Origin: a bacterium HR28
Lineage (GTDB): Bacteria; Chloroflexota; Chloroflexia; Thermomicrobiales; Thermomicrobiaceae
Direction of reading: 5' to 3'
Length of the DNA stretch: 64,000 bases
Assembly (NCBI GenBank): GCA_002898255.1
Contig: BEIE01000001.1
Coordinates: forward strand, 868,001 to 932,000
Position numbers and translations under genes: made by a program
Shown here: positions 35,902-45,805 of the stretch, piece after piece
How positions within the stretch are numbered: the stretch's first letter is position 1
How the letters are laid out: the number at the start of each line of letters is the position of its first letter
Notes under the pieces: generated by a model
The model's database searches: none
Told to the model about the DNA's origin: nothing
The model's input: only the letters and a program-made list of their open reading frames with translations

Positions 35902-36725
35902 CACGGACCGGGACGATTCTCGACCGGATCCTGGAGCGGACACGGGTTGACCTCGCAGAGAGGCGCCGCGTCATCTCGGAGACGGTGCTGCGCGAGCAGG
36001 CGTTGGCTCGTCCGAAGCCCGTTGCTTTCGCCGCCGCGCTGCGCGGTGAGCGCATCCGCGTCATTGCTGAAGTGAAGCGTGCCTCACCCTCACGAGGTGT
36101 CTTTGCTGCGGGTGCTGACGCAGTGACGGTTGCCGAGGACTATTTGGCTGGCGGTGCTGCAGCGCTCTCGGTGCTCACAGATGGGCCGTTCTTCCATGGG
36201 AGCTTAGAGGATCTTGAGCGGGTCGCGATGCGAGCCCACGCCGGCCAGCCGCCAGTCCCGGTGTTGCGCAAGGACTTCATTGTCGATCCCTATCAGGTCC
36301 TAGAGGCCCGGGCCGCAGGTGCCGATGCGTTGCTCCTCATCGTGGCAGCACTCGACCGTATGCAGTTCACGGAACTCCTCGCTGCGACGTGGGAGCTCGG
36401 TATGGAGGCACTTGTCGAAGTGCACGACGAGGCGGAGCTGGAGACGGCGCTCGCGACCGGCGCGCGAGTTGTGGGGATCAACAACCGGGACTTACGCACG
36501 TTCACGGTCGATCTCAGTGTCAGTGAGCGCCTGGCACCGCGTGTCCCAGGTGACCGGATCGTTGTGGCTGAGAGTGGCATTCACCGGACGTCTGATGTCG
36601 AGCGACTCGCAGCGGCTGGGGTCGACGCTATCCTGGTGGGTGAGGCGTTGATGACGGCACCGAATCGTCAGGCCGCGGTGGCTGAACTAGCCGGGGTGGA
36701 GGCTGTGCGATGCCGGGCCTTGTGA
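35898..36725 (+). CDS. trpC: Indole-3-glycerol phosphate synthase
   Basis: Ring-closing decarboxylase of the tryptophan branch, 275 residues, TIM barrel. Motifs are VIAEVKRASPSRG, VLRKDFIVDPYQV (with the catalytic Lys) and VGINNRDLRTF, then VAESGIHR. Not fused to trpF. The last 16 bases overlap trpF. Confidence 0.96.
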   Translation: MTRTGTILDRILERTRVDLAERRRVISETVLREQALARPKPVAFAAALRGERIRVIAEVKRASPSRGVFAAGADAVTVAEDYLAGGAAALSVLTDGPFFHGSLEDLERVAMRAHAGQPPVPVLRKDFIVDPYQVLEARAAGADALLLIVAALDRMQFTELLAATWELGMEALVEVHDEAELETALATGARVVGINNRDLRTFTVDLSVSERLAPRVPGDRIVVAESGIHRTSDVERLAAAGVDAILVGEALMTAPNRQAAVAELAGVEAVRCRAL

Positions 36726-37402
36726 AGCTCTGCGGCATGCGCACGCCGGACGACGTTCTGGCGGCAGCCGAGGCAGGAGCTGATTTTCTCGGGCTGGTTT
36801 TCGCACCGAGCCCGCGGCGCGTCACGCTCGAGGAGGCGGCCGAGCTCTGCAGGGTGGTGCGGCAGAGGCAGAACGCGCCGCAGTTGGTCGGCCTGTTTGT
36901 CGACGCCCCGCTCGAAGAGATCATGGTGACGGCGGGGGTGCTCGCGCTGGATGTCGTACAGCTTCATGGAAACGAGTCCCCGGAGTTCGTGCAGGCGCTC
37001 GGTTGGCCGGTGATCAAGGCTATACGTGTGCGCTCCGGGGAGACGGTGGATGCAGTGCGGGCACGGATTGCCCCCTACTTCGCGCGCGAACCGGTGCCGC
37101 TTGCAGTGCTGCTCGATGCCTACCATCCGAAGCTGCCTGGGGGAACGGGGCAGACACTGGACTGGACCCTCGCCGCGGTACTAGCACGGGAGTTTCCGCT
37201 TATCCTGGCTGGTGGGCTCCGTCCAGAGACTGTGGCAGAGGCAATCGAAGTGGTACGACCGCTCGGTGTGGACGTTTCAAGCGGGGTCGAAAGGGGAGGA
37301 AGAAAGGATCCAGCGGCGATGCGCGCGTTCGTGGCGGCGGCGCGAGCGGCTTTTAAGCGCGTCGCCGTGAGCAATGATGCGAGAAGTGGAGGGGAACCAT
37401 GA
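36710..37402 (+). CDS. trpF: Phosphoribosylanthranilate isomerase
   Basis: Amadori isomerase of 230 residues with the barrel motifs [12 protein letters not shown] (catalytic Cys), DVVQLHGNE, and [10 protein letters not shown] near the phosphate site. [10 protein letters not shown] is the last family motif. The start overlaps trpC; the stop overlaps trpB as ATGA. Confidence 0.95.
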   Translation: MPGLVKLCGMRTPDDVLAAAEAGADFLGLVFAPSPRRVTLEEAAELCRVVRQRQNAPQLVGLFVDAPLEEIMVTAGVLALDVVQLHGNESPEFVQALGWPVIKAIRVRSGETVDAVRARIAPYFAREPVPLAVLLDAYHPKLPGGTGQTLDWTLAAVLAREFPLILAGGLRPETVAEAIEVVRPLGVDVSSGVERGGRKDPAAMRAFVAAARAAFKRVAVSNDARSGGEP

Positions 37403-38613
37403 CGACGACCGTCCAACGAGCACGGAATCTTCCGGACGAGCGGGGACGATTTGGGGAATTTGGAGGAATCTACGCGCCGGTTACGTTGCTGCCGGCAATC
37501 GAGGAACTCATTGCCGCCTACGAGGACGCGCGACGTGATCCGGCCTTCCAGGCGGAGTTTGAACGGCTCTTGCGCGAGTTTGTCGGTCGACCCACACCGC
37601 TGTACTACGCAGCAAGTCTGACTGAGAAAGTTGGCGGGGCGCGGATCTTCCTTAAGCGCGAGGACCTCGCACATACCGGTGCACACAAGATCAACAACGC
37701 AGTGGGCCAGGGACTGCTCGCCAAGCGAATGGGAAAGCCACGGGTGATTGCTGAGACTGGCGCGGGGCAACACGGCGTGGCGACCGCCACAGTCTGTGCC
37801 ATGCTCGGTCTGGAGTGTGTGATCTACATGGGCGAACTCGATGTGCAACGGCAGTCCCTGAACGTCTTCCGGATGAAATTACTGGGAGCGGAAGTTCGCC
37901 CAGTGCGCTCTGGCAGCCGAACCCTCAAAGATGCGATGAACGAAGCGATCCGCGACTGGGTAACGAACGTCCAAACGACTTACTACCTTGTCGGCTCGGT
38001 GGCAGGAATGCATCCTTACCCGATGATCGTGCGTGACTTCCAGGCGGTGATTGGGCGGGAGACACGAGAGCAGATTCTTGCTGCGACCGGACGTCTCCCG
38101 GACGCTGTGGTCGCCTGCGTGGGTGGGGGCTCGAACGCGATGGGGATTTTCTCCGGGTTCCTGGACGACGAGACAGTGGAGCTTCATGGTGCGGAGGCGG
38201 CAGGTGAGGGCCTGGAGACCGGTCGACATGCGGCGAGCCTCACGGCTGGACGCGTGGGAGTGCTGCACGGCTCGCGCTCGTTCGTGCTCCAGGATGAAGA
38301 CGGGCAAATCCTGGAGGCACACAGCATCGCTGCCGGATTGGACTACCCGGGCGTGGGTCCGGAACATGCGTACCTGAAGACGATCGGTCGTGCTCGGTAC
38401 CATGCGATCACGGATGCAGAGGCACTCGAGGCGTTCCAGCTCCTGTGTCGGACAGAGGGGATTATCCCAGCATTAGAGTCGGCACACGCAATCGCGCTGG
38501 CCGTGCGGCTTGCGCGCCAGCGACCGCGTGACCAAATCATCGTGGTCAATCTTTCCGGTCGCGGCGATAAAGACATGCATACGGTGGCCAGTGCACTGGG
38601 GGTGACACTGTGA
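37399..38613 (+). CDS. trpB: Tryptophan synthase beta chain
   Basis: PLP enzyme that joins indole and serine. 404 residues, the TrpB1 (TrpA-partnered) type: [18 protein letters not shown] at the N-terminus, PLP lysine K97 in HTGAHKINN and [13 protein letters not shown]. The glycine-rich phosphate loop is GGGSNAMG. It overlaps trpA by GTGA. Confidence 0.97.
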   Translation: MTTTVQRARNLPDERGRFGEFGGIYAPVTLLPAIEELIAAYEDARRDPAFQAEFERLLREFVGRPTPLYYAASLTEKVGGARIFLKREDLAHTGAHKINNAVGQGLLAKRMGKPRVIAETGAGQHGVATATVCAMLGLECVIYMGELDVQRQSLNVFRMKLLGAEVRPVRSGSRTLKDAMNEAIRDWVTNVQTTYYLVGSVAGMHPYPMIVRDFQAVIGRETREQILAATGRLPDAVVACVGGGSNAMGIFSGFLDDETVELHGAEAAGEGLETGRHAASLTAGRVGVLHGSRSFVLQDEDGQILEAHSIAAGLDYPGVGPEHAYLKTIGRARYHAITDAEALEAFQLLCRTEGIIPALESAHAIALAVRLARQRPRDQIIVVNLSGRGDKDMHTVASALGVTL

Positions 38614-39443
38614 CAGGTCGGCCGAGTAGAATCGACGAAACATTCGCGCGTCTGCGGGCTCGCCGTGAGCTCGGCTTCATACCTTATCTCACGATCGGGT
38701 ACCCAGAGCGGGAGAGCGCGCTCGAGCTCGTTCCGGCTCTGGTCCGTGGGGGTGCCTGTGCAGTCGAGCTCGGGATTCCGTTCTCCGATCCGCTTGCCGA
38801 TGGAGCCACGATTCAGCGTGCAAGCCAGGTAGCCTTGCAGAACGGAGTGACCGTCCGGTACTGCCTGGAGACCGCAGCCCGCCTACGGGAACAAGGCGTT
38901 GACGTTCCGCTTGTCTTCATGGGATACTTCAACCCACTGCTCCAGTATGGCCTGGAGCGGTTTGTGCGTGCCTGCGTCGAGGTCGGCGTCGACGGCGTGA
39001 TCGTGCCCGATCTACCACCGAACGAAAGCGATGAGCTGCACGCGCTCTGCCGCGAGGCTGGGCGTGACTTGATCTTCATGGTCGCGCCAACGAGCACAGA
39101 GCGTCATCTCCGTGAGGTGGCCGCGCGCGCGAGCGGATTCATCTATTGTGTGTCGCTCACCGGCGTCACCGGGGCACGCGATCGGCTGCCTGAAGAGCTA
39201 CCGGCATTCTTGCAGCGCGTTCGTGCAGTGACCGAACTCCCGCTGGCGCTCGGGTTCGGAATCTCACGCCCAGAACACGTCGCTCAGGTGCGCGACCTGG
39301 TCGATGCGGTGGTTGTGGGGAGCGCCTTGCTCGATCGTCTGGTATCAGTGGCACCAGCAGAACGGGCTTCAACCGCGGAGGAGTTCATCGCCTGGTTGCG
39401 GAGCGGAGCGGAAACCGCGGCAACGGTTGGGGAGGGGTCGTAG
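38610..39443 (+). CDS. trpA: Tryptophan synthase alpha chain
   Basis: Cleaves indole-3-glycerol phosphate to indole. 277 residues, TIM barrel. The catalytic glutamate E53 and aspartate D64 are in [14 protein letters not shown] (52-65), followed by [10 protein letters not shown] and [10 protein letters not shown]. Six bases separate it from aroH. Confidence 0.97.
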   Translation: MTGRPSRIDETFARLRARRELGFIPYLTIGYPERESALELVPALVRGGACAVELGIPFSDPLADGATIQRASQVALQNGVTVRYCLETAARLREQGVDVPLVFMGYFNPLLQYGLERFVRACVEVGVDGVIVPDLPPNESDELHALCREAGRDLIFMVAPTSTERHLREVAARASGFIYCVSLTGVTGARDRLPEELPAFLQRVRAVTELPLALGFGISRPEHVAQVRDLVDAVVVGSALLDRLVSVAPAERASTAEEFIAWLRSGAETAATVGEGS

Positions 39444-39449
39444 GGGACA

Positions 39450-39866
39450 ATGCTCCTGTGTCGTGGGATTCGCGGGGCCACAACAGTCGACGGCAATACC
39501 GCTGAGGCGATCGTGAGCGCGACGCGCGAGTTGCTCCTCGCGCTGGTCGAGGCGAATCAGATCGATCCGGACCAGATCGCGAGCATCATCTTCACAACGA
39601 CCCGGGATCTCAATGCGACATTTCCAGCGGTCGCTGCGCGGCAACTCGGCTGGGTACATGTACCGCTGCTCTGTGCGCACGAGATGGATGTTCCCGGTGC
39701 ACCGCGCGGCGTGGTACGCGTCCTCATGCACGTCAATACTGAAAAATCCCCGCGCGAGATTCGACATGTCTACCTGCGGGGAGCACGTGTCCTTCGACCG
39801 GAGTTCGGCCAAGAGTCAGTCATGCTCGGTGAAGATCGCAAAGGAGTGGGAGGGACGGAGCGATGA
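39450..39866 (+). CDS. aroH: Chorismate mutase, AroH type
   Basis: Converts chorismate to prephenate for the Phe and Tyr branches. 138 residues of the trimeric AroH fold rather than the helical AroQ fold. [13 protein letters not shown] opens the protein; [15 protein letters not shown] and [12 protein letters not shown] are AroH motifs with the active-site arginine. The start has GGGGAC before it. The stop overlaps aroF as ATGA, so the tRNA-Trp-controlled operon also feeds pheA and tyrA. Confidence 0.93.
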   Translation: MLLCRGIRGATTVDGNTAEAIVSATRELLLALVEANQIDPDQIASIIFTTTRDLNATFPAVAARQLGWVHVPLLCAHEMDVPGAPRGVVRVLMHVNTEKSPREIRHVYLRGARVLRPEFGQESVMLGEDRKGVGGTER

Positions 39867-40921
39867 TCGTGGTTATGCAGCCGGGTGCGACGCAAGAGCA
39901 GATTCAGGCTGTTATCGATCGCGTTGCAGAGTTCGGGTTCCAGACCAAACTCGCACCCGGTGCGGAGCGGATGGTCATCGGTGTGGTGGGCTCGCCGCTG
40001 CCGGATACCCTCAAAGAGGCCCTCGAGCGGTTGCCTGGTGTCGAAGAGGTGATCCGTGTCAGCAAGCGCTATAAGTTGGTCAGCCGTGAGTTCTACCCAC
40101 TCGATACGGTTATTCAAGTTCGTGACGTGACAATCGGCGGTAACGAGATTGTGGTCATTGCTGGGCCGTGCTCGGTCGAGAACGAGCGGCAGATCATTGA
40201 AACGGCGCAGGCGGTGAAGGCGGCCGGAGCGAGCATGCTCCGCGGCGGTGCGTTCAAACCGCGCACGTCGCCCTACGAGTTCCGCGGTCTGGGTGAGCAA
40301 GGCCTCAAGCTGCTTGCCAAGGCTCGCGAGGAGACAGGCCTTCCTGTCGTGACCGAAGTGCTGAGCCCACAGCACGTCGATCTCGTGGCGGAATACGCCG
40401 ACGTGCTCCAGATTGGGGCGCGCAACTGCCAGAACTACCTCCTACTTGAAGCGGTCGGCCGGGCGAAGAAGCCGGTGCTGCTCAAGCGCGGGATGTCGGT
40501 GCAGATCGAAGAGTGGCTCCTCGCGGCGGAGTATATCGTCGCGCAGGGGAATGAGCAGGTGATCCTCTGCGAGCGTGGCATCCGCACCTTTGAGACATTC
40601 ACGCGCAACACGCTCGATTTGAACGCCGTGCCAGCCGTCAAGCATTTGAGCCACCTGCCGATCATTGTCGATCCGAGCCACGGAACAGGACGCTGGTTCC
40701 TTGTTCCGCCGATGATGCTCGCCGCAATCGCTGCCGGGGCCGACGGGCTGATCGTCGAAGTGCACCCGAATCCCGATCACGCACTCTCCGACGGTGCGCA
40801 ATCACTCACGCCGGAGAACTTCGCTGCAGTGATGCCGAAACTCGCAGCCGTCGCTCGCGCAGTTGGGCGCAGCATGCGCGGCGTCACAGCAGCTGAACCC
40901 AGCCTGTCGCCAGCAGACTGA
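39863..40921 (+). CDS. aroF: DAHP synthase, type I-beta with ferredoxin-like domain
   Basis: First enzyme of the shikimate pathway, condensing PEP and erythrose 4-phosphate. 352 residues: a ferredoxin-like regulatory domain (about 1-75, beginning [14 protein letters not shown]) and the barrel. This two-part layout is that of the Thermotoga enzyme, in which the N-terminal domain mediates Tyr/Phe inhibition. Barrel motifs are [22 protein letters not shown] and [11 protein letters not shown], with DPSHGTGR near the C-terminus. Confidence 0.96.
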   Translation: MIVVMQPGATQEQIQAVIDRVAEFGFQTKLAPGAERMVIGVVGSPLPDTLKEALERLPGVEEVIRVSKRYKLVSREFYPLDTVIQVRDVTIGGNEIVVIAGPCSVENERQIIETAQAVKAAGASMLRGGAFKPRTSPYEFRGLGEQGLKLLAKAREETGLPVVTEVLSPQHVDLVAEYADVLQIGARNCQNYLLLEAVGRAKKPVLLKRGMSVQIEEWLLAAEYIVAQGNEQVILCERGIRTFETFTRNTLDLNAVPAVKHLSHLPIIVDPSHGTGRWFLVPPMMLAAIAAGADGLIVEVHPNPDHALSDGAQSLTPENFAAVMPKLAAVARAVGRSMRGVTAAEPSLSPAD

Positions 40922-40929
40922 GGGAGCTG

Positions 40930-41586
40930 ATGATGACCGAAGCCGATATTGAGCGCGTGCTGGCTGGCCTCCGCTTTGGGTCGGATGGCCTGGTGCCGCT
41001 GATTGTCCAAGACGTCTCAACAGGTCAGATACGGATGATCGGTTACGCGAACGACGAGGCCGTCCGGCGCACGCTCGAGACGGGACGCGTGCATTTCTGG
41101 AGTCGGAGCCGGCAACGCCTCTGGATGAAAGGGGAGACCTCCGGAAATGTGCTGGAGCTCGTGGAACTGCGTGCGGACTGTGACGGAGACGCGCTTTTGG
41201 CACGCGTGCGACCGCACGGCCCGACCTGCCATACCGGGCGTCTCAGCTGCTTCGATACACCACCACTCGCCCAGCCTGAGAACATCCCTGTGACTGCGGC
41301 GATCCTCGACGAGTTGGCCAGCGTCATCGCGGCACGGGCGTCACAGCCGCAACCTGGATCCTATACGACAGCGCTCCTGAGTGCCGGTGTCGACCGGATC
41401 GCGCGCAAGATTGGAGAAGAAGCAGCCGAGGTGATTGTGGCCGCCAAGAACGGCGAACCAGACCCGCTCGCTCGGGAGGCAGCCGATCTTCTCTACCATC
41501 TGCTGGTCTTACTTCAGGCGTGTGGGGTGTCAGCTGAGGCCGTGTGGCGCGTGCTTCGCGAGCGCCGCGGTCATTCTTCTTCGTAG
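40930..41586 (+). CDS. hisI: HisIE, bifunctional phosphoribosyl-AMP cyclohydrolase/phosphoribosyl-ATP pyrophosphatase
   Basis: Two successive histidine-synthesis activities in one 218-residue protein. The HisI half (about 1-115) has MIGYANDEAV, VHFWSRSRQRLWMKGETSGN and the zinc/Mg residues of DCDGDALLARV and GPTCHTG. The HisE half (about 125-218) has KIGEEAAEVIVAAK and EAADLLYHLLVLL. It lies 8 bases after aroF and appears to be the last gene of the trp operon. The 3' end overlaps rimM by 16 bases. Confidence 0.95.
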   Translation: MMTEADIERVLAGLRFGSDGLVPLIVQDVSTGQIRMIGYANDEAVRRTLETGRVHFWSRSRQRLWMKGETSGNVLELVELRADCDGDALLARVRPHGPTCHTGRLSCFDTPPLAQPENIPVTAAILDELASVIAARASQPQPGSYTTALLSAGVDRIARKIGEEAAEVIVAAKNGEPDPLAREAADLLYHLLVLLQACGVSAEAVWRVLRERRGHSSS

Positions 41587-42125
41587 TAGCGTGGCGGGCG
41601 AACAACCATGCGTTGGCGCTCGAGGTCTATCTCAAGGATGACCGAACGGATTGCAGGAAGCAGGAGTTCACTCCCATCGGGGCGCTGGACAACGTAGACA
41701 TCGTTCGCGCCGGTCTCTAGGATTTCGACGACGTTGCCCAGAGAATGACCTTCCTCATCGACAACATGCAGTCCGAGGATTTCAAACTGGTAGTACTCGT
41801 CTTCCGCAAGCGGCGCCGCCTGGCTGCGGTCAATCCGCACGACGGCGCCGCGCAACGCTTCCGCATCGTTGCGTGTCACGATCCCTTCGAGCTGGAGTAG
41901 GGCGATGTCGCCCTGAAGCTGAGCCCGAAGGAGACGACGTGGGGTCGGATCGTCGTCGAGATACACATGGGTGAGCGTGGGAATCCGCTCAGGGAAATGC
42001 GTCCAGATGCGCATCTTGATTGCCCCACGCACACCGTGAGCGCCAACAATGCGACCGATCGACAAGCGCTGCGGCGGCTCAATGCGCTCAGACGCTTGAG
42101 GACGGTTGTGGTTCGACTTGGTCAT
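41571..42125 (-). CDS. rimM: RimM, 16S rRNA processing protein
   Basis: Ribosome maturation factor for the 30S head. From the ATG of MTKSNHN it has 184 residues. The N-terminal domain has SIGRIVGAHGVRGAIKM, and the PRC-barrel has EDEYYQFEILGLHVV and DVYVVQRPDGSELLLPAI. The upstream 38 bases overlap khpA, and no strong ribosome site is seen, so translation is probably coupled. It is the third gene of rpsP-khpA-rimM, the usual partners. Confidence 0.93.
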   Translation of the reverse strand: MTKSNHNRPQASERIEPPQRLSIGRIVGAHGVRGAIKMRIWTHFPERIPTLTHVYLDDDPTPRRLLRAQLQGDIALLQLEGIVTRNDAEALRGAVVRIDRSQAAPLAEDEYYQFEILGLHVVDEEGHSLGNVVEILETGANDVYVVQRPDGSELLLPAIRSVILEIDLERQRMVVRPPRYYEEE

Positions 42126-42435
42126 CGATCGTGAGACTGGCGTGTACACCCTGCCGAACTGCCGCGATGCTGAGCATGGTGCGGATAGCGCGAGCGATCC
42201 GACCTTCTCGTCCAATTACCTTTCCGAGTTGTTCGTGCGGCACCGACAAACGCAGGATGACCGTGCGGCCGCGGCGCCGCGTGCGAATCTGAATGGCGTC
42301 CGGATCCTCGACGAGCTGCCCGGCAATGTAGCGGACTAGCGTCGCCAAGCGCTGCATCGCCAGCTCAGGATCGATCGGCGATCGATCCCGGCGATGTGGC
42401 CGTTGTGGTGGTCGAGAGGCGTCGCGGCGTTGCAC
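42088..42435 (-). CDS. khpA: KhpA-like KH-domain RNA-binding protein
   Basis: KH protein with the GxxG motif in LGKVIGREGRIARAIRTML. It has 115 residues from a GTG placed 7 bases behind GAGGAG and 12 bases after rpsP. The usual protein is about 75-80 residues, starting near the internal ATG (residue 27, MQRLATLVRYIAGQLV). The first 26 residues, Arg/Pro-rich, are thus an N-terminal extension if the GTG is right. Confidence 0.85.
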   Translation of the reverse strand: MQRRDASRPPQRPHRRDRSPIDPELAMQRLATLVRYIAGQLVEDPDAIQIRTRRRGRTVILRLSVPHEQLGKVIGREGRIARAIRTMLSIAAVRQGVHASLTIDDQVEPQPSSSV

Positions 42436-42447
42436 GCTTCACGCTCC

Positions 42448-42747
42448 TCATGCGTCAGGCTGCTGCGCAGCTGTGTCGGATTTCTGTCCCTCGCCACGCT
42501 GGCGCGGCGGAAGCACACCAGCGCGTACAAGTAGTGCGCGTACGGTGTCGGTCGGTTGGGCACCGTGCTCGAGCCACCAACGAGCCCGCTCGACGTTTAC
42601 CTCAAGGGTGTAGGGATCGGTACGGGGATTGTAGTACCCAATGACTTCGATGAATCGACCGTCGCGCGGCCAGCGCGCTTCAGCAGCCACGATACGGTAA
42701 TGCGGTTGCTTCTTCTTCCCCATCCGGCGTAAACGCAGCTTGATCAT
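42448..42747 (-). CDS. rpsP: Ribosomal protein bS16
   Basis: Small-subunit protein of 99 residues. [20 protein letters not shown] is the family N-terminus, followed by [15 protein letters not shown] and the Cys-free middle. A short acidic/Gln tail ([15 protein letters not shown]) extends beyond the core. First gene of rpsP-khpA-rimM, with its own promoter about 90 bases upstream. Confidence 0.96.
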   Translation of the reverse strand: MIKLRLRRMGKKKQPHYRIVAAEARWPRDGRFIEVIGYYNPRTDPYTLEVNVERARWWLEHGAQPTDTVRALLVRAGVLPPRQRGEGQKSDTAAQQPDA

Positions 42748-42802
42748 CGTCGAATCGCTCCACCCTCCATTGCTCCAGACTCGATCTTCGAGCGAACATA
42801 CA

Positions 42803-42824
42803 GGATCGGCGGTACAGCCGATCC
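42803..42824 (-). other. Hairpin in the rpsP leader
   Basis: GGATCGGC and GCCGATCC form a perfect 8-base-pair stem (loop of six) just downstream of the rpsP transcription start. A role in mRNA stability or regulation is possible. Confidence 0.45.
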
Positions 42825-42834
42825 CTCGTAGGCA

Positions 42835-42864
42835 ACTCTAGCAGCTCACGCAGAACGGCGTCAA
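42835..42864 (-). promoter_or_regulatory. rpsP operon promoter
   Basis: Minus-strand TTGACG (42859-42864) and TAGAGT (42835-42840) with an 18-base spacer. Confidence 0.7.
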
Positions 42865-43232
42865 CGCGCTCCCGAGGTATCAGCCGAGGATTGTGTTGCG
42901 TTTTGTGCGAGTATCCTCCGGACCGTGCCCGGCCTCGTGCTAACTCAGCACGTTTTCCCGAACTGAGGGCATCGGAAAAGGAGCACGAGAATCAGAAGTG
43001 CTGTCGCCCGGGTGGTGAGCGGTGGCGTTTACGATGGCGTCTGTTGTCCCCGGCTCTCAATCGAGACGAATCTGGCTGACATTGTCGCGGTATGGACCAG
43101 CCGTCCTCACCCATCTGGACCGCTTGCCGACGGTCGGCCGGGCTGGCACACTGTCGCCGTCCGGGGTAGGGAGCCGGCGCTCCTTGCGGTGCGCTGGCGT
43201 GTGGATGGCGATCACAGGGCGGAGTGCTGCGC
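42865..43232. other. Gap upstream of lon with a hairpin
   Basis: No gene is evident. CGTGCT (42936-42941) and AGCACG (42947-42952) form a stem followed by TTTT. TATCCT (42912-42917), with TTGTGT 15 bases before it, is a weak candidate promoter for lon. The hairpin could be a terminator or an operator; it does not match CIRCE. Confidence 0.45.
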
Positions 43233-45656
43233 ATGGCGAGTTTGAGCCGTGCCGATGTGTATGCGTCACGTTATCCGCTCCTGATCCTGCAGAGTGCGGT
43301 GCTGTTCCCGGGGAATGCTGTCACCCTCGCCATCGGGCGAGCAGAAGCCTTCCGTGCGGTGGAGCTCGCGCGCCAGCAGCAGGCTGCCCTCGTCGTGGTT
43401 GTCTATGCCGATGGACGTCGTGGTGATCAGCTCGTGCATCAGGTTGGAACGCTTGCCCGCGTTGCCGAGGTCCAGCTCCAAGCTGGCCAACGGCTGCAGG
43501 TTCGTTTGGAGGGGCTCCGGCGTGTCCGGTTGCTCGCCGTCGACATGGCAGGCGCTGCTCCGCAGGCTCGGGTGGAACAGCTTCTCCCGAACGTGACACC
43601 AGCCGCATTTGCCGCAGTCGAGCGCGTGCGTGCGCTTGCTGGCGAGCTCCAGCGACAGCTCGGTCTGCCAGACGGCGAGACGCTCCGCGTGCTCGAGACC
43701 ACTGATGACCCTGATCGCTTTGCAGATCTCCTGGCCACGCAACTGGTTCGTGACCTCCCGTATCGACAACGCCTCCTCGAGCTGGTCGATCCGCTCGAAC
43801 GGCTCGAACAACTTGCCGGACTGATCGAGCGGGAGTTGGCACGCCGGCGGCCTGTCGTTGAGCCACCGACCGCTGCAGCGCCAGTGCCAAGTCGTCCTAG
43901 CGCCGAGCCTGCGGCCTTGCTCGACGAAGCCAATGAGGCGCGTGAGGAGGCTGAACGGCTGCGTCGTCGGCTGGCTGAGTGCGGCGCTCCTCCAGCGGTG
44001 GTCGAGCGGATCGAACAGGAGATCGACCGTTTGGCACGCATGCCGCAGTCTGCAGCGGAGGCGACCGTCGCTCGCACCTACATTGAGACCGTCCTCAGCA
44101 TTCCTTGGGCGGTCGAGACGCCGGAAACGGTGGAACTCGCCCGGGCACGCGCGATCCTTGAGCGTGACCACTTTGGCCTCGAGCAAGTAAAGGAGCGGTT
44201 ACTGGACTATCTTGCCGTGCGTGCTTTGACGGGTGAACAGAGCGGGAGCGGTACGGTTCTCTGTTTCGTCGGACCGCCGGGTGTAGGCAAAACAAGTTTG
44301 GCACGCTCGATTGCTGAGGCGCTGGGGCGACGGTTCGTAACGGTGAGTCTCGGTGGCATACGGGATGAGGCGGAGATTCGCGGCCATCGCCGCACCTATC
44401 TTGGCGCCTATCCGGGGCGGATTGTCGAGGCGCTGCGGCGCGCCGGGACACGCAATCCGGTGATCTTGCTCGACGAGCTCGACAAACTCGCGACAGACTA
44501 TCGCGGTGATCCTGCGGCTGCGTTGCTTGAGGTTCTCGATCCGGAGCAGAATCGGCATTTCGTCGATCATTATCTTGATGTGCCGGTCGACCTCTCGCGG
44601 GTGCTGTTCATCGCGACGGCGAACTCCTTGGCGCCGTTGCCGCGTCCACTCCGGGATCGGCTGGAAGCGATTGTCATCGAGGGGTACACGGAAGACGAAA
44701 AGCGAGAAATCGGACGTCGTCATCTTCTGCCACGGCAACTTGCGGTACATGGGCTTCCTGAGCGCGCGTTGGAATTGACCGATACGGCATGGCACGAGCT
44801 TATCCGCGGCTACACGCGCGAGGCAGGTGTCCGCGAGTTGGAACGACAGCTCGCAGCACTCTGTCGAAAGGTGGCGCGGGAGATGGTCGAGCGCGGCCTG
44901 AATGCGAATGGGGGCCTGCCACGTCGGCGGGTGACGCCGGCAGTTTTGCGTCGTTATCTCGGCCCGGCACCCTATCAGGAGTTGGGGGTTTCTCCAGAAC
45001 CGCAGGTCGGTGTTGCCTATGGACTTGGCGCGACGCCACTTGGTGGAACGCTAGTTCCAGTCGAGGTACTGGCCATGCCGGGGCGCGGTCAGCTTCAGGT
45101 GACAGGTCAGGCTGGCGAAGTGCTGCAAGAGTCGGCTCGTGCGGCATTGAGTTGGGTGCGGGCACATGCGGGCCACTTCGGGCTTGCACCGGACTTTGCG
45201 GAACGGATGGATCTCCACGTCCACTTGCCCGAGGGGGCGTTGCCCAAAGATGGACCATCGGCTGGCCTTGCGCTGGTTGTCGCGCTCGTGTCGGCGTTGA
45301 CAGGGCGCCCAGTACGGAGCGATCTTGCCGTGACCGGAGAGATTACACTGCGCGGCCGCGTATTGCCGGTTGGTGGACTGCGGCAGAAGGTGCTCGCAGC
45401 ACAGCGAGCCGGCCTTGGAGGGCTCCTTGCACCGGCTGGTAACCGAGCCGAGGCGGCACGCCTCCCCGCTACTGTCACACGACGGCTCACTGTGCATTGG
45501 GTCGAGACGGTGGAGCAGGCGCTCGAGCTTATGCTCCTGGCGCCTCCCGAGCAATCGTCTTCAGGAGTGTTGTCGCCCTCCAGTGAGGGAGGAGTGAAAG
45601 CAGGTAAGCGCTCGCGTTCGACTGAGGCTAGCAGGGATTCGCATCCTCACAGATGA
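43233..45656 (+). CDS. lon: Lon ATP-dependent protease
   Basis: AAA+ Ser-Lys protease that degrades damaged and regulatory proteins. From the ATG behind GGAG it has 807 residues; a GTG 9 bases upstream is possible. The N-terminal LON domain ([14 protein letters not shown]...) spans about 1-185. Walker [10 protein letters not shown] lies near 346-354 and Walker B LLDELDKL follows. The proteolytic site has the Ser in PKDGPSAG (about 676) and the Lys in [10 protein letters not shown] (about 719). A Ser-rich tail of about 30 residues ([13 protein letters not shown]...) extends beyond the usual end. Confidence 0.96.
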   Translation: MASLSRADVYASRYPLLILQSAVLFPGNAVTLAIGRAEAFRAVELARQQQAALVVVVYADGRRGDQLVHQVGTLARVAEVQLQAGQRLQVRLEGLRRVRLLAVDMAGAAPQARVEQLLPNVTPAAFAAVERVRALAGELQRQLGLPDGETLRVLETTDDPDRFADLLATQLVRDLPYRQRLLELVDPLERLEQLAGLIERELARRRPVVEPPTAAAPVPSRPSAEPAALLDEANEAREEAERLRRRLAECGAPPAVVERIEQEIDRLARMPQSAAEATVARTYIETVLSIPWAVETPETVELARARAILERDHFGLEQVKERLLDYLAVRALTGEQSGSGTVLCFVGPPGVGKTSLARSIAEALGRRFVTVSLGGIRDEAEIRGHRRTYLGAYPGRIVEALRRAGTRNPVILLDELDKLATDYRGDPAAALLEVLDPEQNRHFVDHYLDVPVDLSRVLFIATANSLAPLPRPLRDRLEAIVIEGYTEDEKREIGRRHLLPRQLAVHGLPERALELTDTAWHELIRGYTREAGVRELERQLAALCRKVAREMVERGLNANGGLPRRRVTPAVLRRYLGPAPYQELGVSPEPQVGVAYGLGATPLGGTLVPVEVLAMPGRGQLQVTGQAGEVLQESARAALSWVRAHAGHFGLAPDFAERMDLHVHLPEGALPKDGPSAGLALVVALVSALTGRPVRSDLAVTGEITLRGRVLPVGGLRQKVLAAQRAGLGGLLAPAGNRAEAARLPATVTRRLTVHWVETVEQALELMLLAPPEQSSSGVLSPSSEGGVKAGKRSRSTEASRDSHPHR

Positions 45657-45668
45657 CTGATACGTCCA

Positions 45669-45703
45669 GGAGTGCGCCTCACTCCGGAGGGGCTCGCCTC
45701 TCC
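45669..45703 (+). terminator. Tandem hairpins after lon
   Basis: GGAGTG/CACTCC (45669-45685) is directly followed by GGAGGGG/CCTCTCC (45686-45703) around CTCG, about 10 bases behind the lon stop. There is no T-run, so termination is only likely. Confidence 0.4.
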
Positions 45704-45769
45704 CAGAGTGGATCTGGTCCGGGCGTGTCATATGCAGAGTCGTGCTGAGCGGATGAGTTGGTAACGTCC

Positions 45770-45775
45770 TATACT
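45770..45775 (+). promoter_or_regulatory. -10 box for the LLM oxidoreductase gene
   Basis: TATACT about 30 bases before the start codon. The -35 is not clear. Confidence 0.45.
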
Positions 45776-45805
45776 CCCCAAGCAATGGACAAGAGAGGAG
45801 CGGTC

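Noticed and set aside
42936-42956. CGTGCT/AGCACG repeat before lon as a heat-shock operator
   Set aside because: It does not match CIRCE (TTAGCACTC-N9-GAGTGCTAA) or HAIR, so it is described only as a hairpin.
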